A DNA stretch of 64,000 bases from Pollenia angustigena (taxonomy: Eukaryota; Arthropoda; Insecta; Diptera; Polleniidae), in contig OV884056.1 of the NCBI GenBank assembly GCA_930367215.1, forward strand, positions 52,328,308-52,392,307, read 5' to 3'. The notes below the pieces were generated by a model. The model was not told the origin of the DNA, ran no database searches, and saw only the letters and a program-made list of their open reading frames with translations. Position numbers and translations under genes: made by a program. Shown here one piece after another: positions 21,249-32,829 of the stretch (position 1 is its first letter; every line of letters begins with the position of its first letter).

Positions 21249-22894
21249 TAAATAAAATAAATAGACTTGAAAAATTTACAATCGCACGTTGGGGAAGGAT
21301 TAAAATGAATGGGAAAGAACTGTCATTGTTAAAGGTTTAGACAAATTAATATGAAAAGTAGACAGCAAAGAAACATTTGAGTTTAGTTTTGATGAGCGAC
21401 TACACATGTAAAAAAAATTTGATCATTCGTTTTTTATACTTGTTTTAAAAGCTCTCACTTAGGTCTACGGAAAACATGTTTCTGTACCTTAATAGAAAAT
21501 TAAATTTGTATAATCATGTGAATATTTTCGTCAGATTTTTTTTTCAAAATATTAAACGCAATTTTGGTCGGTCTTTGTTTAATAAAAATGATTTTTTGTA
21601 GAAAAATTTTCTTATTGATATCTACAAATTTCTGAAATAATTATTTTTATCATCTACGTTAAATTAGAGATTTTTATAAAAAAAATTGTATCTCACTGAT
21701 TTTGACCCAGTTTAGATAAAAATATCCATATTACCCCATTTTGTTTTCAATCTGGAATAATAAAATGCATTTGAGAGGCTTTTTGTTAATCTCTTTTTTA
21801 AAATTTCTTAATTTTCAAAACACCCTGTTATATTTTTCTATCTAATAAGAAATCACACCTAATTAACATGTTATCCACATTTTTATCCGTATTTGATTTT
21901 AGTTGTTAAGTTGCCTTACATTAAGACACATAAGAGAACGAGTAAACACCCCTAAAACTAATTTTAAATATTTTTTTTTTTTCTTTTATTTTTCTCTTTA
22001 CAGGATAAAGGATAATATTAAACTGCATTACCATCATCATACTAGAGACATCTGTGGGTTGCTAGAGGAGCTAAAAAAAATTATTTGTTTTATAATGGGG
22101 GTTGTTAAAACAAAGATAACGATGCCAAATGCTACAAAAAATACACATTTATAACGGAAATTTGTAATTTAAATAAATTAAAGCAAAAAATATATGACTT
22201 TGTTTTTAATGAAATAAAAAAAAAAAAAATTGTAAATGAATTTGAGTTATTAAGATTTTTAATTACAGAAACAATTTAGTTTATAAAAGTATTTATTTTA
22301 TTCCAAATTTTTAATATTCTTAATTAGGCTTAAGTTCATGAAATTTAATTTTTATTAAATTATTTTAAGTAAAAAAAATTGTTTAGCCGAAACAAAGCAA
22401 ACATTTTTATTCCATTGAAACATTTGCAGCCCAACAAACACGGAGGTTTGATTTCCTTTATTTTCAACTTGCTTCCAAACGTTATTCACAAATGTTTTTC
22501 AAATGTGGAATATAAATAAAAATATTTTATTTCTTTTAATTTAAATTTATTATTTATTTAAATAAACTGTGAGATAAACATTCGGCACCAAAGCTAAAAG
22601 ATGAAATTATGTTCTTTCCGTCCTCTAATTCTTGGAAAGGCAAACTACTTGGCTCCCTTTTATTTTGAAGATTGTAGCACCGCGATCGTTCAACAAACTT
22701 TCTCCACTTTCCCGTTTTATTTTCCTTTTTTTCGTATTTTTAGTCATTGTTATTACTCACAAATAATTTTTATTTTTCACAAAATTAATTAAAATTTATT
22801 TTTAATAGTAAAACACATGTAACCACAAAGTTAAAAATGTAACTTTAATATATCAGCCATTAAAAAAGCAATGAACAAACAAAGCACGAACAGC
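21249..22894. other. AT-rich spacer, no gene seen
   Basis: Long A and T runs and short chance frames (for example 83 codons at 21903-22154, 63 codons at 22601-22792) without domain motifs. No repeat boundaries identified. Confidence 0.45.
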
Positions 22895-23115
22895 GTGTGT
22901 ATTTTTTTTTTTTTTTTTTTGTTAGCAACCAAAAGCGACAAACATTAATGAGCCGAACCGAACGCAATGAAGTTTGTGAATTTAAAAAAACCGAACGGAA
23001 TTAAATGTTCTCATCTTTTGTTGAGTTTGATAAAAACAGTATTATTTTTGTGTTCGAAAGATGACTAACAGGGAAATGTTATTTTTTCAATGATTTTCAA
23101 CACAAAAACTTTTAG
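22895..23115 (-). mobile_element. hAT-type MITE, truncated copy
   Basis: Matches one half of the family at 535/4967: AAACATTAATGAGCCGAACC, ACGGAATTAAATGTTCTCAT, GTGTTCGAAAGATGACTAAC. Both termini and the target duplication are missing. Orientation follows copy B. Confidence 0.7.
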
Positions 23116-23240
23116 ATAGAAAGTGGAACAGCCGAGCTTTGTCATGGAAAGGTTCCCATGTGTTCGTGCAAAAAACTGAACTGGCAAATTGGTTTTTTGT
23201 TGTTCTCTTACGAAGACAATAAAATGAAGCAATTTGTTTT

Positions 23241-24396
23241 TATACCCTCCACCACAATTAGTTGTGAAGAGGGTATATTTAGTTTGTCATTCTGTGTGAA
23301 ACTTTTTTATTATTCATCTCAGACCCCATAAAGTATATATATTCTGGGTCCTTGAGTAATTCTAAGTCGATTTAGCCATGTCCGTCTGTCCGTCTGTTGA
23401 AAACACGCTCACTTTCGAACAACTCAAAAAAATGAACAAACTTGGTGCCAAATTGCTTGTAGTTATCCTAAGCAGTTTTGGATTGAAATCCAGCAAAATT
23501 GGTTCAGTAGGACCAGAGCTATTAATCAAAATGTGGAACCACCACCTTAAAAAAATTGATAATTTTGTTACAAAAAATAACATAAATGCTGGAACAAGGC
23601 ACGGAATGAGATAAGATTTTGCAAAAATTTGTTTTATTTGACTAGAAATCACCCTGTTAAATTTCGTGATGATCACAGTTTAGTACGCCTAAAACCGTAA
23701 AAAATAACGCTAGCGTAACAAAATTTGGTAGGTCACAGTTTTATACGACTACAAATGATGCTGGGAAATTTCATGAAGATCGGTACATAATTTACCCTAG
23801 GCCCCATAGAAACCCTACTCCCGGAAAACAGTTTAGTACGCCTAAAACCGTAAAAAATAATGTAATCATAACAAATTTTGGCTCGTCACAGTTTTATAGG
23901 ACTACAAATGATACTGGGAAATTTCGTGAAGATCGGTACATAATTTACCCTAGACCCCATAGAAACCCTACTACCGGAAAACAGTTTAGTACGCCTAAAA
24001 CCGTAAAAAATAATGCAATCATCACAAATTTTGGCTCCTCACAGTTTTATAGGACTACAAATGATACTGGGAAATTTCGTGAAGATCGGTACATAATTTA
24101 CCCTAGACCCCATAGAAACCCTACTCCCGGAAAACAGTTTAGTACACCTAAAACCATTAATAATGCTATCATAACAAAAATTGGTGCGTCACAGTTTTAA
24201 AGGACTAGAAATGACGCTGTGAAATTTCGTGATGATCGGTCCATAATTTACCCTAGGCCCCATATAAACCCTACTACCGGAAAACAGTTTAGTCGCCTAA
24301 AACCATAATTAATAACAAATCGTCACAGTTTAAGATAATAATAACATCATACAGATATTACTCCTTAAACATTCGAACTGTCGATGGAGGGTATCA
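23241..24396 (+). repeat. Fly dispersed repeat with ~152-bp tandem units
   Basis: Begins TATACCCTCCACCACAATTA, then ATGTCCGTCTGTCCGTCTG near 23378, and ends GGAGGGTATC. From about 23690 to 24310 it holds four to five tandem units of about 152 bp. Anchor GATCGGTACATAATTTACCC recurs near 23778, 23932 and 24084, and a variant near 24234. A reverse-oriented copy lies at 33614-34569. Frames across 23362-23676 are not genes. I do not know its formal class. Confidence 0.7.
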
Positions 24397-24990
24397 AAGT
24401 TGTTAAGTAAGTATATGTGAGCAATTTATCGCAGATTGTGGACTGATCAATACAAAAAGTTTCAACGTATTTTCTTATCTTAAAAAAATTATTTTGGTGA
24501 ATTTTTTGGCAATACCGATTATCCACTACCGAACTTATTTAAATTTTTGGTAGTTGCGTAAATTCATAAAATCAAGCTTTCTGTAATGTAGCGCCCAATT
24601 AGGTGGGCGGGTAAAAATTGTTTTTGCCAGAATAATAAAATATTGTCAGAATACATAAAAAGGAAATTATTGGTTTTATACATGGTATAGTCATTAGAAA
24701 TTTTGTTCTCAATTTCAAAACCCATATAACATCAAACAAAAGAAAATATGGAAAAAATTAAAACAAGCGACAAAAATCAAATAAATTAATTTAACATTGC
24801 ATAGGCAAATATTGAAAAATCTCCCTAATGAACACACCTGGTACTTATACTGTGTGTAATAAAATTAAGTTTCGAATCAAGCAGAATTCCAAAATCTAAG
24901 ACGTTATAAGCCAGCTCCAACTGATAATTTTTAAAAAAGTAGCTTGCAGGTATCGGACCCTATCTTACAAAACGCATGCTTTATTGTTTT
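24397..24990. other. Unassigned spacer
   Basis: AT-rich DNA between two repeat copies; nothing recognised. Confidence 0.4.
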
Positions 24991-25089
24991 TATACCCTTC
25001 ACCGAAGGTAAAAGGGTGTATATAAGTTTGGATTCTGTTTGTAATTTCTCAAATATTGATCTTAGACCCTTTAAAATATATATACATCG
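24991..25089 (+). repeat. Dispersed repeat fragment split by hAT element
   Basis: Starts TATACCCTTCACCGAAGGTA and follows the opening of the repeat at 23241 for about 100 bp, then is interrupted at 25090 by a hAT element. Repeat sequence seems to resume at 26299, but its far end is unclear. Confidence 0.6.
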
Positions 25090-26298
25090 TAGGGTTTCTA
25101 ATTTCCCGGACTTTTTCCATTCCCGGGAAAAGAAACAAACAAAATCTTATTCCCGGGAATCCCGGGATTCGTTGAGTAAAACAATGATTTCATTTAATGA
25201 GTTCAAGACAAAAGTTTTTACTTTTTTAAAAGAATATACAACTATACAACTGTCCAAAAAAAATTAGCCTTATTATTTTCACAGAAAACTAAAACAAAAC
25301 CAAATAAATGTTTACATTTATATGTACATGCATATTATATACATATTTATTATTTTTTTTTTGGGAGATCACGAATTATAAAAACTTATTAATATTTAGT
25401 AGTTATTATAAATAGCAACGTGGTAAAATGAACTTTCTTTTAAGAAAATTTTTTTAGCATTAATTTAAGCATTTAAAAGCTTATCAGAGATTCTATTTCT
25501 AATCCTTGTTGAAATGTATATTGCCTGCTACCGAAAACGTGCTCTCGCCTTCTACAGACGTTGGTTTTAAAGTAAGAAGCGCGTCATAGAAAGATAATAA
25601 ATTTGTTGGCCTGTTACCCGTGACCCAATAGACGTCAAAATCTTTTTTGAAGATATTTTCAGGCTTTTGTATTTTCTTTACATTTATTTTATTAGAATTT
25701 GTAGATGGTTCAACATCTGGTGTTGGTGATGGTGTATCGTGTACATTTTCATTTTCTACTTCAAGATGCTTTTTAGACATTTCATCAACAATTAAAAAGA
25801 CCGTTTATTTATTGGCGTAGGAAAAATAGCTTGATTTGTAGAAAGTTTTTAGTAATTTTTGTAAAGAATATATTTATTTTTATTATTTCTAAAGCACTTT
25901 TTTTGTCGGTTGCAAATATCTCCCATACCACCGCATCATATTTAATGAATGATATCTCATTTTAAAGCTTATTTCTTACACTAATGACGAAAAATAATTA
26001 GAAATTGAAAAATTAATATTTTCATTGATTAAAATTATATTCTAAAATGTATTGAAGTTACTAAAATTTCTATTAATTATTTTCATTTTATGTTACAAAA
26101 ATGACAACTAACGGGGCGAAATATTCGCACGGGTCATCTAGTATATTTTTATTGCTCGTTCTTTAACGATGCTAACAAATTAAAATATCATAAAATTTCA
26201 TTTGAAATTCCCGAAAATTCCCGAAAAAAATTTCCCGGGAATAATTTAAAAAATATGTCCCGGGATTCCCGGGAATTCTTTCCCGCGTAGAAACTCTA
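25090..26298 (-). mobile_element. hAT element with CCCGGGAAT-rich ends
   Basis: A 1209-bp element with ends TAGGGTTTCTAATTTCCCGG and GCGTAGAAACTCTA. Exact 8-bp target duplication ATACATCG at 25082-25089 and 26299-26306. TTCCCGGGAATCCCGGGA-type palindromic words are clustered near both ends. On the minus strand it keeps the C-terminal dimerisation part of a hAT transposase (25417-25780). Internally deleted and inactive. Confidence 0.85.
25417..25780 (-). pseudogene. hAT transposase C-terminal relic
   Basis: A 93-codon minus frame ends LLTLKPTSVEGESTFSVAGN then IHFNKD; after a frameshift near 25508 it continues RIRNRISDKLLNA, a stop, and KKIFLK. This is the hATC dimerisation domain: the P-T-S-V-E-x-E-x-x-F-S-x-A-G motif, then K-x-R-x-R-x-S-D-x-x-L-N-A-L. 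The upstream half of the 93 codons (rich in Pro, Thr, Asn) shows no domain. Frameshift and stops make it non-functional. Confidence 0.8.
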
Positions 26299-26546
26299 AT
26301 ACATCGTCATCTTAAAGACCTAATAACCTATGTGCAAAATGTTCAAAATTGAGTTTTTTATGGATTTTTATTCCCTATATCATAACGCATATGTGTGCAA
26401 AATTTTGAACATTTAGTATTACAAATGACAAAGTTTTTGTACCTAGAGGACCGTTACGCAAAAAAAAGAAAAAAAAATAATAAATCATCAAATATCACGA
26501 TAAAAGTTTAATTTTGTGGCATAATGTAATTTAAACAAACATTAAA

Positions 26547-27296
26547 GGCCGCTTTAGCCGACCGAAAATGTAATTAAATGCAATGTAAAGTACCGTAACG
26601 TACTGTAAGCTCGTTTGTGCACTTATAGAACATGTAAGAACGTGTCAGCTGTTTTTAACAACCAAAAACAAAAAAGCATTAGTATACATAAAACAACACA
26701 CACAGTGATGAGAATTAAAAATGTTGAAATGGTGACCGCTTTGCAGAAAAAGTACCAAGTCATTTAAATAGTATTAAAACTGTATTTCTTGCATGTATAA
26801 ATAATTTAATATTTGATATTAATATTACAGATTTACAAAAAACAAATAGGTATGTATTATATCATATTCGTACACATGTTCTTACATTAATTTCAAAATG
26901 TGCATACACCTAAACAAGGTTTTGATACCACTAAAAACCAGACTTTGTTTAATTGTGGATATGTATACATTTGTTAATTTTATACATCTAAACATATATT
27001 TGTATAAACGAAAATATGTATGGATTGTAACTTATTTTGTCAAAAGTCCACAGATATTATAACTGAAAAAGTACCAAACAAAAAGAGTGATTTTACCCGC
27101 ATTGCATTTAAAATATAAGCAGCCCATCACTATCTACAACTGTCACGTAACCTCGTAATGAAATTCTATTTTCTACAGGTTGGCACGTTACGGTTAAGTG
27201 ACATTACAGTCAGTTAAGCATTTGCATTGCTTTCCATATAACAGAAACGATCAGCTGTTTACATTACATTTAAATTTCTACATTTACGGTCGGCTA
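26547..27296. mobile_element. MITE with GGCCGCTTTAGCCGACCG ends
   Basis: About 750 bp. Left end GGCCGCTTTAGCCGACCG and right end CGGTCGGCTAATGGGACC, with A/T flanks ATTAAA and TTAAG. Internal words are shared with 18956-19260. A TTAA target is likely. Both ends have GTACCGTAACGTACTG-like or TGACATTACAG-like words. Confidence 0.65.
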
Positions 27297-27639
27297 ATGG
27301 GACCTTAAGTACTTGTTTTTGCAACCGGTAAAAGAAACGACTACTGTAATTATTTAAAGTATATAATATTCATGTGTATAAATAAATTTTTATTTATTCA
27401 TACTAATTAGTACTTCAGGTAAGTTATTTGGTTTCAGATTTTTACAATTCCAAAAAACCTAAGTGTCATAACATAAGCTGTGATTAGAAAAACACAATTT
27501 TCTAATAAGTGGTTTCATTTTAATCAAAATGTGTAATTTTCGTTTCCATATCGTTAATAGTTCCAATTTTATAACGTTTTTTCCCTCTCCTGTAAACTTT
27601 TGAAAACTGCAGATAGGTTATTTCGTCTTTTAGGTGACG

Positions 27640-28039
27640 ATATGTATGTATGCTGAATCCTTATATGGAGCGAAGTTGATTTAACGATGTTCGTTGAAAT
27701 GGGTTTTCCAAAGACCTCGGATATGATGGGGATTTGGTAGCTATCTATTTATGTCACATATTGTCTGCAATTGTATGCTATTGAAACTCAGCCTGATGGG
27801 TCCACAAATGACCCAAGGTTGCTTTCCTCCTTAGGTACACCAGACAGAATTTATATTCGTTGCTTAGATATGAATATATCCATTATATACTTACAGCAGT
27901 AAAATTTATTAAATGATATTTAAGTTTCAAAAGCCCTGTGGTTAACTGTATCGAAGGCATTGGTAAAATCAGTGTATGTCACATCAGTTTGTAGTTGTAG
28001 TTGGATAAAACCATGTTTGTTAGAGGATATAAAATCTGA
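27640..28039 (-). pseudogene. Jockey-like LINE reverse transcriptase fragment
   Basis: Minus strand: DFISSNKHGFIQLQLQTDVT followed by YTDFTNAFDTVNHRAF, which is reverse transcriptase block A with its catalytic Asp (Y-x-D-F-x-x-A-F-D-x-V-N-H), preceded by the Q-H-G-F-like box. Further on, SYLSN and, in another frame, VPKEESNLGS correspond to the later G-V-P-Q-G-S-x-L-G-P block. The YADD region is decayed. The upstream end is cut by the MITE at 28042. Family is inferred as jockey/CR1-like. Confidence 0.75.
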
Positions 28040-28101
28040 TACACACACAAAATAATATCAATGCAAAATTAACATGGCGCAATGTTGCCTTTATATTAAA
28101 C

Positions 28102-28770
28102 CAGCTGACCCGACAGACGTTGTCCTGTCCAAATTAGGAAAAATGTTTGCGTTCGATTTTTAAAATCCGTTAAAAAGATACGAACATTTGAAAGAAAAAT
28201 TAGTCAAATCGATAGAGCCGTTTTCTGATTTTAGGTAAATCGAAAAAAAGTGGGCGGGGCAAAATTCCTTAAAAAAAAATCGTTAAAAGCCTAAGGAAAG
28301 AAAATCATTTTAAAGAAAAAATCGTCCAAATCGGTCAAGTCGTTCTCAAGTTATGCGCCTAATAGAAAAATTAGGCGTAAAAGTAGGCGTGGTAAATTTT
28401 TTTTTCGATGAAAACGTAAAATGGGTTAATACGAACATTTAAAAGAAAAATTTGTCAAATCGATGGAGCCGTTTTCTGATTTAAGGTAATTCAAAATTGT
28501 GGGCGTAAAAGTGGGCGGGGCAAAATGTTTTTTTCGTATAAATCTAAGTTGGACCATGGCGATAATTTTAAAGAAAAAATCGTCCAAATTATATAGATGT
28601 CATTGGTGGTGCAATATGAAAATTGGATTTTGCCAAGCCCCTTCGCCCGCAGACCGAAAATCAAAAATCAGACTTCACAGTGTCACCCGCCTGAATATTC
28701 TAGGCCCAGCCGTTTTGGAGTCCATACATTACATACATACATACACACATCCTATTTTATATATAGAAGA
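28102..28770 (+). repeat. Dispersed repeat inserted in MITE
   Basis: Starts CAGCTGACCCGACAGACGTT, holds internal repeats with GATGGAGCCGTTTTCTGATT and GTGGGCGTAAAAGTGGGCGG, and ends CCGTTTTGGAGTCCATACAT, a (CATA)n run and TATATATAG. These start and end motifs resemble a widespread insect repeat type. The 104-codon frame (28499-28813) and its duplicate are this repeat, not genes. Confidence 0.65.
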
Positions 28771-29552
28771 AGATAGAAGATTACATTTTGCTCTAACTTT
28801 AGTGCAATGTTAAATGAATTATAGTTATTTTAAAAGAAAAAAATGTTGTTCAAGTTATTGTAAAATCGTATTAAATTAACATGAAGTAACTATGAAGCAA
28901 AATCATTAACGAAAACTGTAGAATCAACCTTGTTTTCGACGATTTTACATTGATTTTTTTCTGTAAAAGTAGGCGTGGTAAATTTTTCTTTCGATGAAAA
29001 CGTAAAATGGGTTAATACGAACATTTAAAAGAAAAATTTGTCAAATCGATGGAGCCGTTTTCTGATTTTAGGAAATTCAAAATTGTGGGCGTAAAAGTGG
29101 GCGGGACAAAATTTTTCTTTCGTATAAATCTAAGTTGGACCATGGCGATCATTTTAAAGAAAAAATCGGCCAAATTATATAGATGTCATTGGTAGTGCAA
29201 TATGAAAATTGGATTTTGCCACGCCCCTTCGCCCGCAGACCGAAAATCAAAAATCAGACTTCACAGTGTCACCCGCCTGAATATTCTAGGCCCAGCCGTT
29301 TTGGAGTCCATACGTTACATACATACATACACACATCCTATTTTATATATAGAAGAAAATAGAAGATTACATTTTGCTCTAACTTTAGTGCAATGTTAAA
29401 TGAATTATAGTTATTTTAAAAGAAAAAAATGTTGTTCAAGTTATCGTAAAATCGTGTTAAATTAACATGAAGTAACTATGAATTAAAATCATTACCGAAA
29501 ACTGTAGAATCAACCTTGTTTTCGACGATTTTACATTGATTTTTTTTCTGTG
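28379..29552. repeat. 586-bp tandem duplication
   Basis: AAAAGTAGGCGTGGTAAATT at 28379 recurs at 28965, and the two stretches stay aligned with few differences through GACGATTTTACATTGATTTT. The junction is CTGT followed directly by AAAAGTAGGCG. The high similarity suggests a recent duplication. Confidence 0.85.
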
Positions 29553-29556
29553 TGTA

Positions 29557-30824
29557 CTCAATAAGTTCTATGTGGCAATGTTTTTTCTAAGCGTAGTAAC
29601 ATTTTTAATTTATTATATCCCGTTTTGTCCTTAAAAAATATATGTATATCCCTAAAGATTTTTTTCTCCCAAATTTTCTCACACTTAAGAACAAATAGTT
29701 GCATCTTTTAACTAAATGTAAAATCCTTTTCTTGCATCTCGTCCAGTATCTCGGACAATCACTTTTGAACTAGACCCGGAGGGTTCATCTGCTCCAGCAA
29801 AAGAGAAGAAAGACAACAAAAGTAAAACTTGTTTCTCAAAATTATTCTTTTATAAGATGCTGACAAAATTTCAGTTTCTTTTTTTATAAAAATTCACACA
29901 GACATTTTACTGTTAAAAATCCTTAAAAAGGAATAGAAAAAACCAGACACTAATATTTATTATTCCTATGACCAAAAGAAAAGACATTTTCAAAGGATGC
30001 TGCTGTCTGCGCCAAGTGAATGTTCAGAAAAGGGGTGAGAGAATCTACGAGTAATAAAAAGAAAAACCCGTTTGTTCTTAATATCTCTCTAAACGACTAA
30101 AGACAACGTGAATACACAAAAGTACAAGGGACTGGGATGTTTTGGTTGCAAGTAGAGCTAAAAGAGTTGAGGGTAAAAAAGTTGTGGCGGTAACTTAATT
30201 TTATAGCATGAGAGTTTTATTTTCTTAGGAGACAACAAATTCATTTAGAAAAAAACATTTTAGTTTAAAATCCAATGAAACTATGTTGCTTTTAAATCAC
30301 GTGTAAATTTGTAATATCAACACGTTGTAAAATTATTATTCCACTTCATTTATCTCCAAATTTTATACTCTTAATTTTTTTTTTTTAAAGAGATTGTATA
30401 GATCATATTTAAAATTCCCTAAAGATCTTCATAATGAAAGAAAAAACATACTAATGATGCATGTATACACGTGTCCTTAGTATCCTGGTACAAGTTGTTA
30501 ATTTAAAGAAGTAGAACAGAAAGATGCATTTGAATACCCTACATTTTTTTGTAAGTATTGAATGTATTCCAATTAGAAATAAAATATTTGTAATTTTAAT
30601 TGCTTGATTAAATAAGCATTCAATTGAATATTGCTAAATCAATTCAAATTTAAAATATTTTTTTAAAACTATTTTTAGAAACCAATGTGTAGAAAACCCC
30701 ATCAATAAATATTTTTCTCCATTTTTTTTTTTTTTAATAAATATCATCTTAAAGGCGTCTCTGCAGCAAGATTCAAGGACTTCAAATGTTTGCTTAAGTA
30801 AATTAAGTCACAAATTTTAGATCA
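29557..30824. other. Spacer, no gene seen
   Basis: More even base composition at 29740-30200 but no frame with a recognised domain. It may be unique intronic or intergenic sequence. Confidence 0.45.
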
Positions 30825-31047
30825 CACAGAAAGAATTTTGCACCGGTAACAGCATTAATCAAAAAAAAAAACAGTTTTAATTAAAAATTTAATCAAGTGC
30901 ATTAAGCGTTTGATTGACAATATTAATTTGCACCAGTTAACAAATCAATAATATCAATTAAACGTTTAATTCACTTGATTAAAATTTTAATTAAAACCGA
31001 TTTTATTTTTGATAAATGCTTTCACTGGTGCTAAATTTTTTTCTGTG
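30825..31047. mobile_element. Short CACAGAAA-type MITE
   Basis: Ends CACAGAAAGAATTTTGCACC and GGTGCTAAATTTTTTTCTGT; the interior is of the TTAAACGTTTAATT type seen at 13191 and 44100. The TA flanks are not preserved. Confidence 0.65.
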
Positions 31048-31459
31048 CAATTTTACACAGAAAAGATTATCACTAGGACCATATTTACATTATGCAATTA
31101 ACGCCGCAACTTTCGCTTGCAACTTTTTTTTGTTAGCAAGAGGTGTAGGGAAGAAAACGGGGTTGAAAAAGTTGAAAAAATGCTTGAAAAAAATGTAAAT
31201 GTAAATGTGAAAAGAGTTTCGTAGAAACTACTTTAAAAGAAAATAGAAACAATACTTGGCGTTAATAGCATAGATGTAAATGTAATGTAAATTTAATCAA
31301 GTGCATTAAGCGCTTAATTGATAATATTAATTTGCACCAGTTAACAAATCAATAATATCAATTAAACGTTTAATTCACTTGATTAAAATTTTAATTAAAA
31401 CCGATTTTATTTTTGATAAATGCTTTCCCTGGTGCAAAATTTTTTTCTGTACAATTTTA
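31048..31459. repeat. Partial duplication with filler hairpin
   Basis: 31056 begins a CACAGAAAAGATTATCAC terminus that stops after about 18 bp. A segment with ends ATATTTACATTATGCAATTA and GCGTTAATAGCATAGATGTA (inverted) follows. From about 31287 the right half of the 30825 MITE appears again (AATTTAATCAAGTGCATTAA) and runs to 31453. Net effect: about 170 bp duplicated 400 bp apart with a hairpin between. Confidence 0.65.
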
Positions 31460-32827
31460 CACAGAAAAAATTATCACTATGTTTTTATCAATTTTTTACT
31501 TTTAATTAAAAGTAATTATAAAAATAAAGATCAAATAAGAATAAAAATAACATTTTTATCAATTAATTAAAATGTTTAAAAATTATTTTAATTAAATTTA
31601 TGTGATAATAAAATCAATTATTTTTTTGTTGAAATAATGAAAAATATAATTTTGATTTAATTAACATTCTAGTTATTTTGAAATAACTTTTTAATCAAAT
31701 AACAAAAAATCTTAATTGATTTTTTCGTTTAAGATAAAATTATTTAAAGTTGTAGAATTTTTGTTGGGCATAGTCAAAACCTGAGCTATACTTAATTAAA
31801 TCAATTAACAAATTGTTTGAGACGGCAAAGTTTTTTGATAATTTGATAATTTTAATTGATATTAAAAATATGATTTATTGAAAAAATATATTTAAAATTT
31901 TAACAGTTTATCAAAAATTACTTTTTGGGAATACAAAATTTTAATTTAAAAGATTTTGTTATTCGTGCTTAATTCCCAATTTTTATTCTTGAAACCAAAT
32001 AAAACTGTTAAACGTATAAAAATTATAAGAAACAGTTCTACTTGTTACAATTATAATTCCCAATTTATATTCTTCGTAAAAACAATGAAATTTATTGTTG
32101 ATGGGATAAACTATTCCTATCCGAATTTCACTGGTTGCTTAGGCCAGATCGTCAGGAAACTTCATCCATAAAGTTTTTAGAAAAACTAAAGATATAAGAC
32201 CAAATAAAACTGTTATACGTATAAGAATTATAAGCAACAGGTCTACTTGTTACAATATCAAAGTATAAACTAAAACATCAACAATAAACAGTGAGTTTAT
32301 CTCTTCTTACATTCCCCAGTGGCAACATGCTTTTGCAAGATGTTTTTATTTTCATTTTGTTTTTTCTTAACCTACTTACAACTTCAATTAAGGTTGGAAG
32401 AATTGCAATCAATTGTAGTGGAGAGTGTTAGAAGTGATAAACTCACTGTTTATTGTTGATGTTTTTGTTTAAACTTTGATATTGTTGCCAGTAGACCTGT
32501 TGCTTATAATTCTTATACGTATAACAGTTTTATTTGGTCTTATATCTTTAGTTTTTCTAAAAACTTTATGGATGAAGTTTCCTGACGATCTGGCCTAAGC
32601 AACCAGTGAAATTCGCATAGGAATAGTTTATCCCATCAACAATAAATTTCATTGTTTTTACGAAGAATATAAATTGGGAATTAAGCACGAATAACAAAAT
32701 CTTTTAAATTTTAACAGTTCTTTAGTAATCATTTTAATATTAGGTGCAAAATCAAGATATTGTTTGCTTGATTCTATAAATTTGGTATGTATTTGGTGAT
32801 TAAAGACAATTTTTAATTTTTTCTGTG
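31460..32827. mobile_element. CACAGAAAAAATTATC MITE with nested foldback
   Basis: Ends CACAGAAAAAATTATCAC and TTTTTTCTGTG, TA-flanked. It matches the element at 16610-17356. A foldback element (31909-32705) is inserted in its right part. Confidence 0.75.
31909..32705. mobile_element. Foldback element with 14-bp TSD, copy 2
   Basis: About 797 bp, inverted relative to copy 1. The long end TATCAAAAATTACTTTTTGG comes first, the short end ACAAAATCTTTT last. Flanks are the identical 14-mer AAATTTTAACAGTT at 31895-31908 and 32706-32719. Arms share TTTATTGTTGATGGGATAAA, GGCCAGATCGTCAGGAAACT and ACATCAACAATAAACAGTGA with their inverses. A piece of the left arm is itself repeated near 32045. No coding frame. 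Confidence 0.75.
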
Positions 32828-32829
32828 TA

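Larger units (their letters stand above)
28042..29554. mobile_element. CACACAGAAAAA-type MITE with insert and duplication
   Basis: Same family as 2564-3377: start CACACACAAAATAATATCAA, end TTTTTTTTCTGTGTG, both TA-flanked. It is longer because a dispersed repeat inserted at 28102 and a 586-bp segment covering part of the insert and the MITE's right half is duplicated in tandem (28379-28964 and 28965-29552). Confidence 0.7.

Noticed and set aside
23690..24310. CRISPR-like array
   Set aside because: Whole ~152-bp units repeat, with no short repeat and unique spacer pattern, and the context is an insect genome.
28499..29399. Two similar open frames suggesting a duplicated gene
   Set aside because: Both lie inside a dispersed repeat and its 586-bp tandem duplicate; the protein has no domain.
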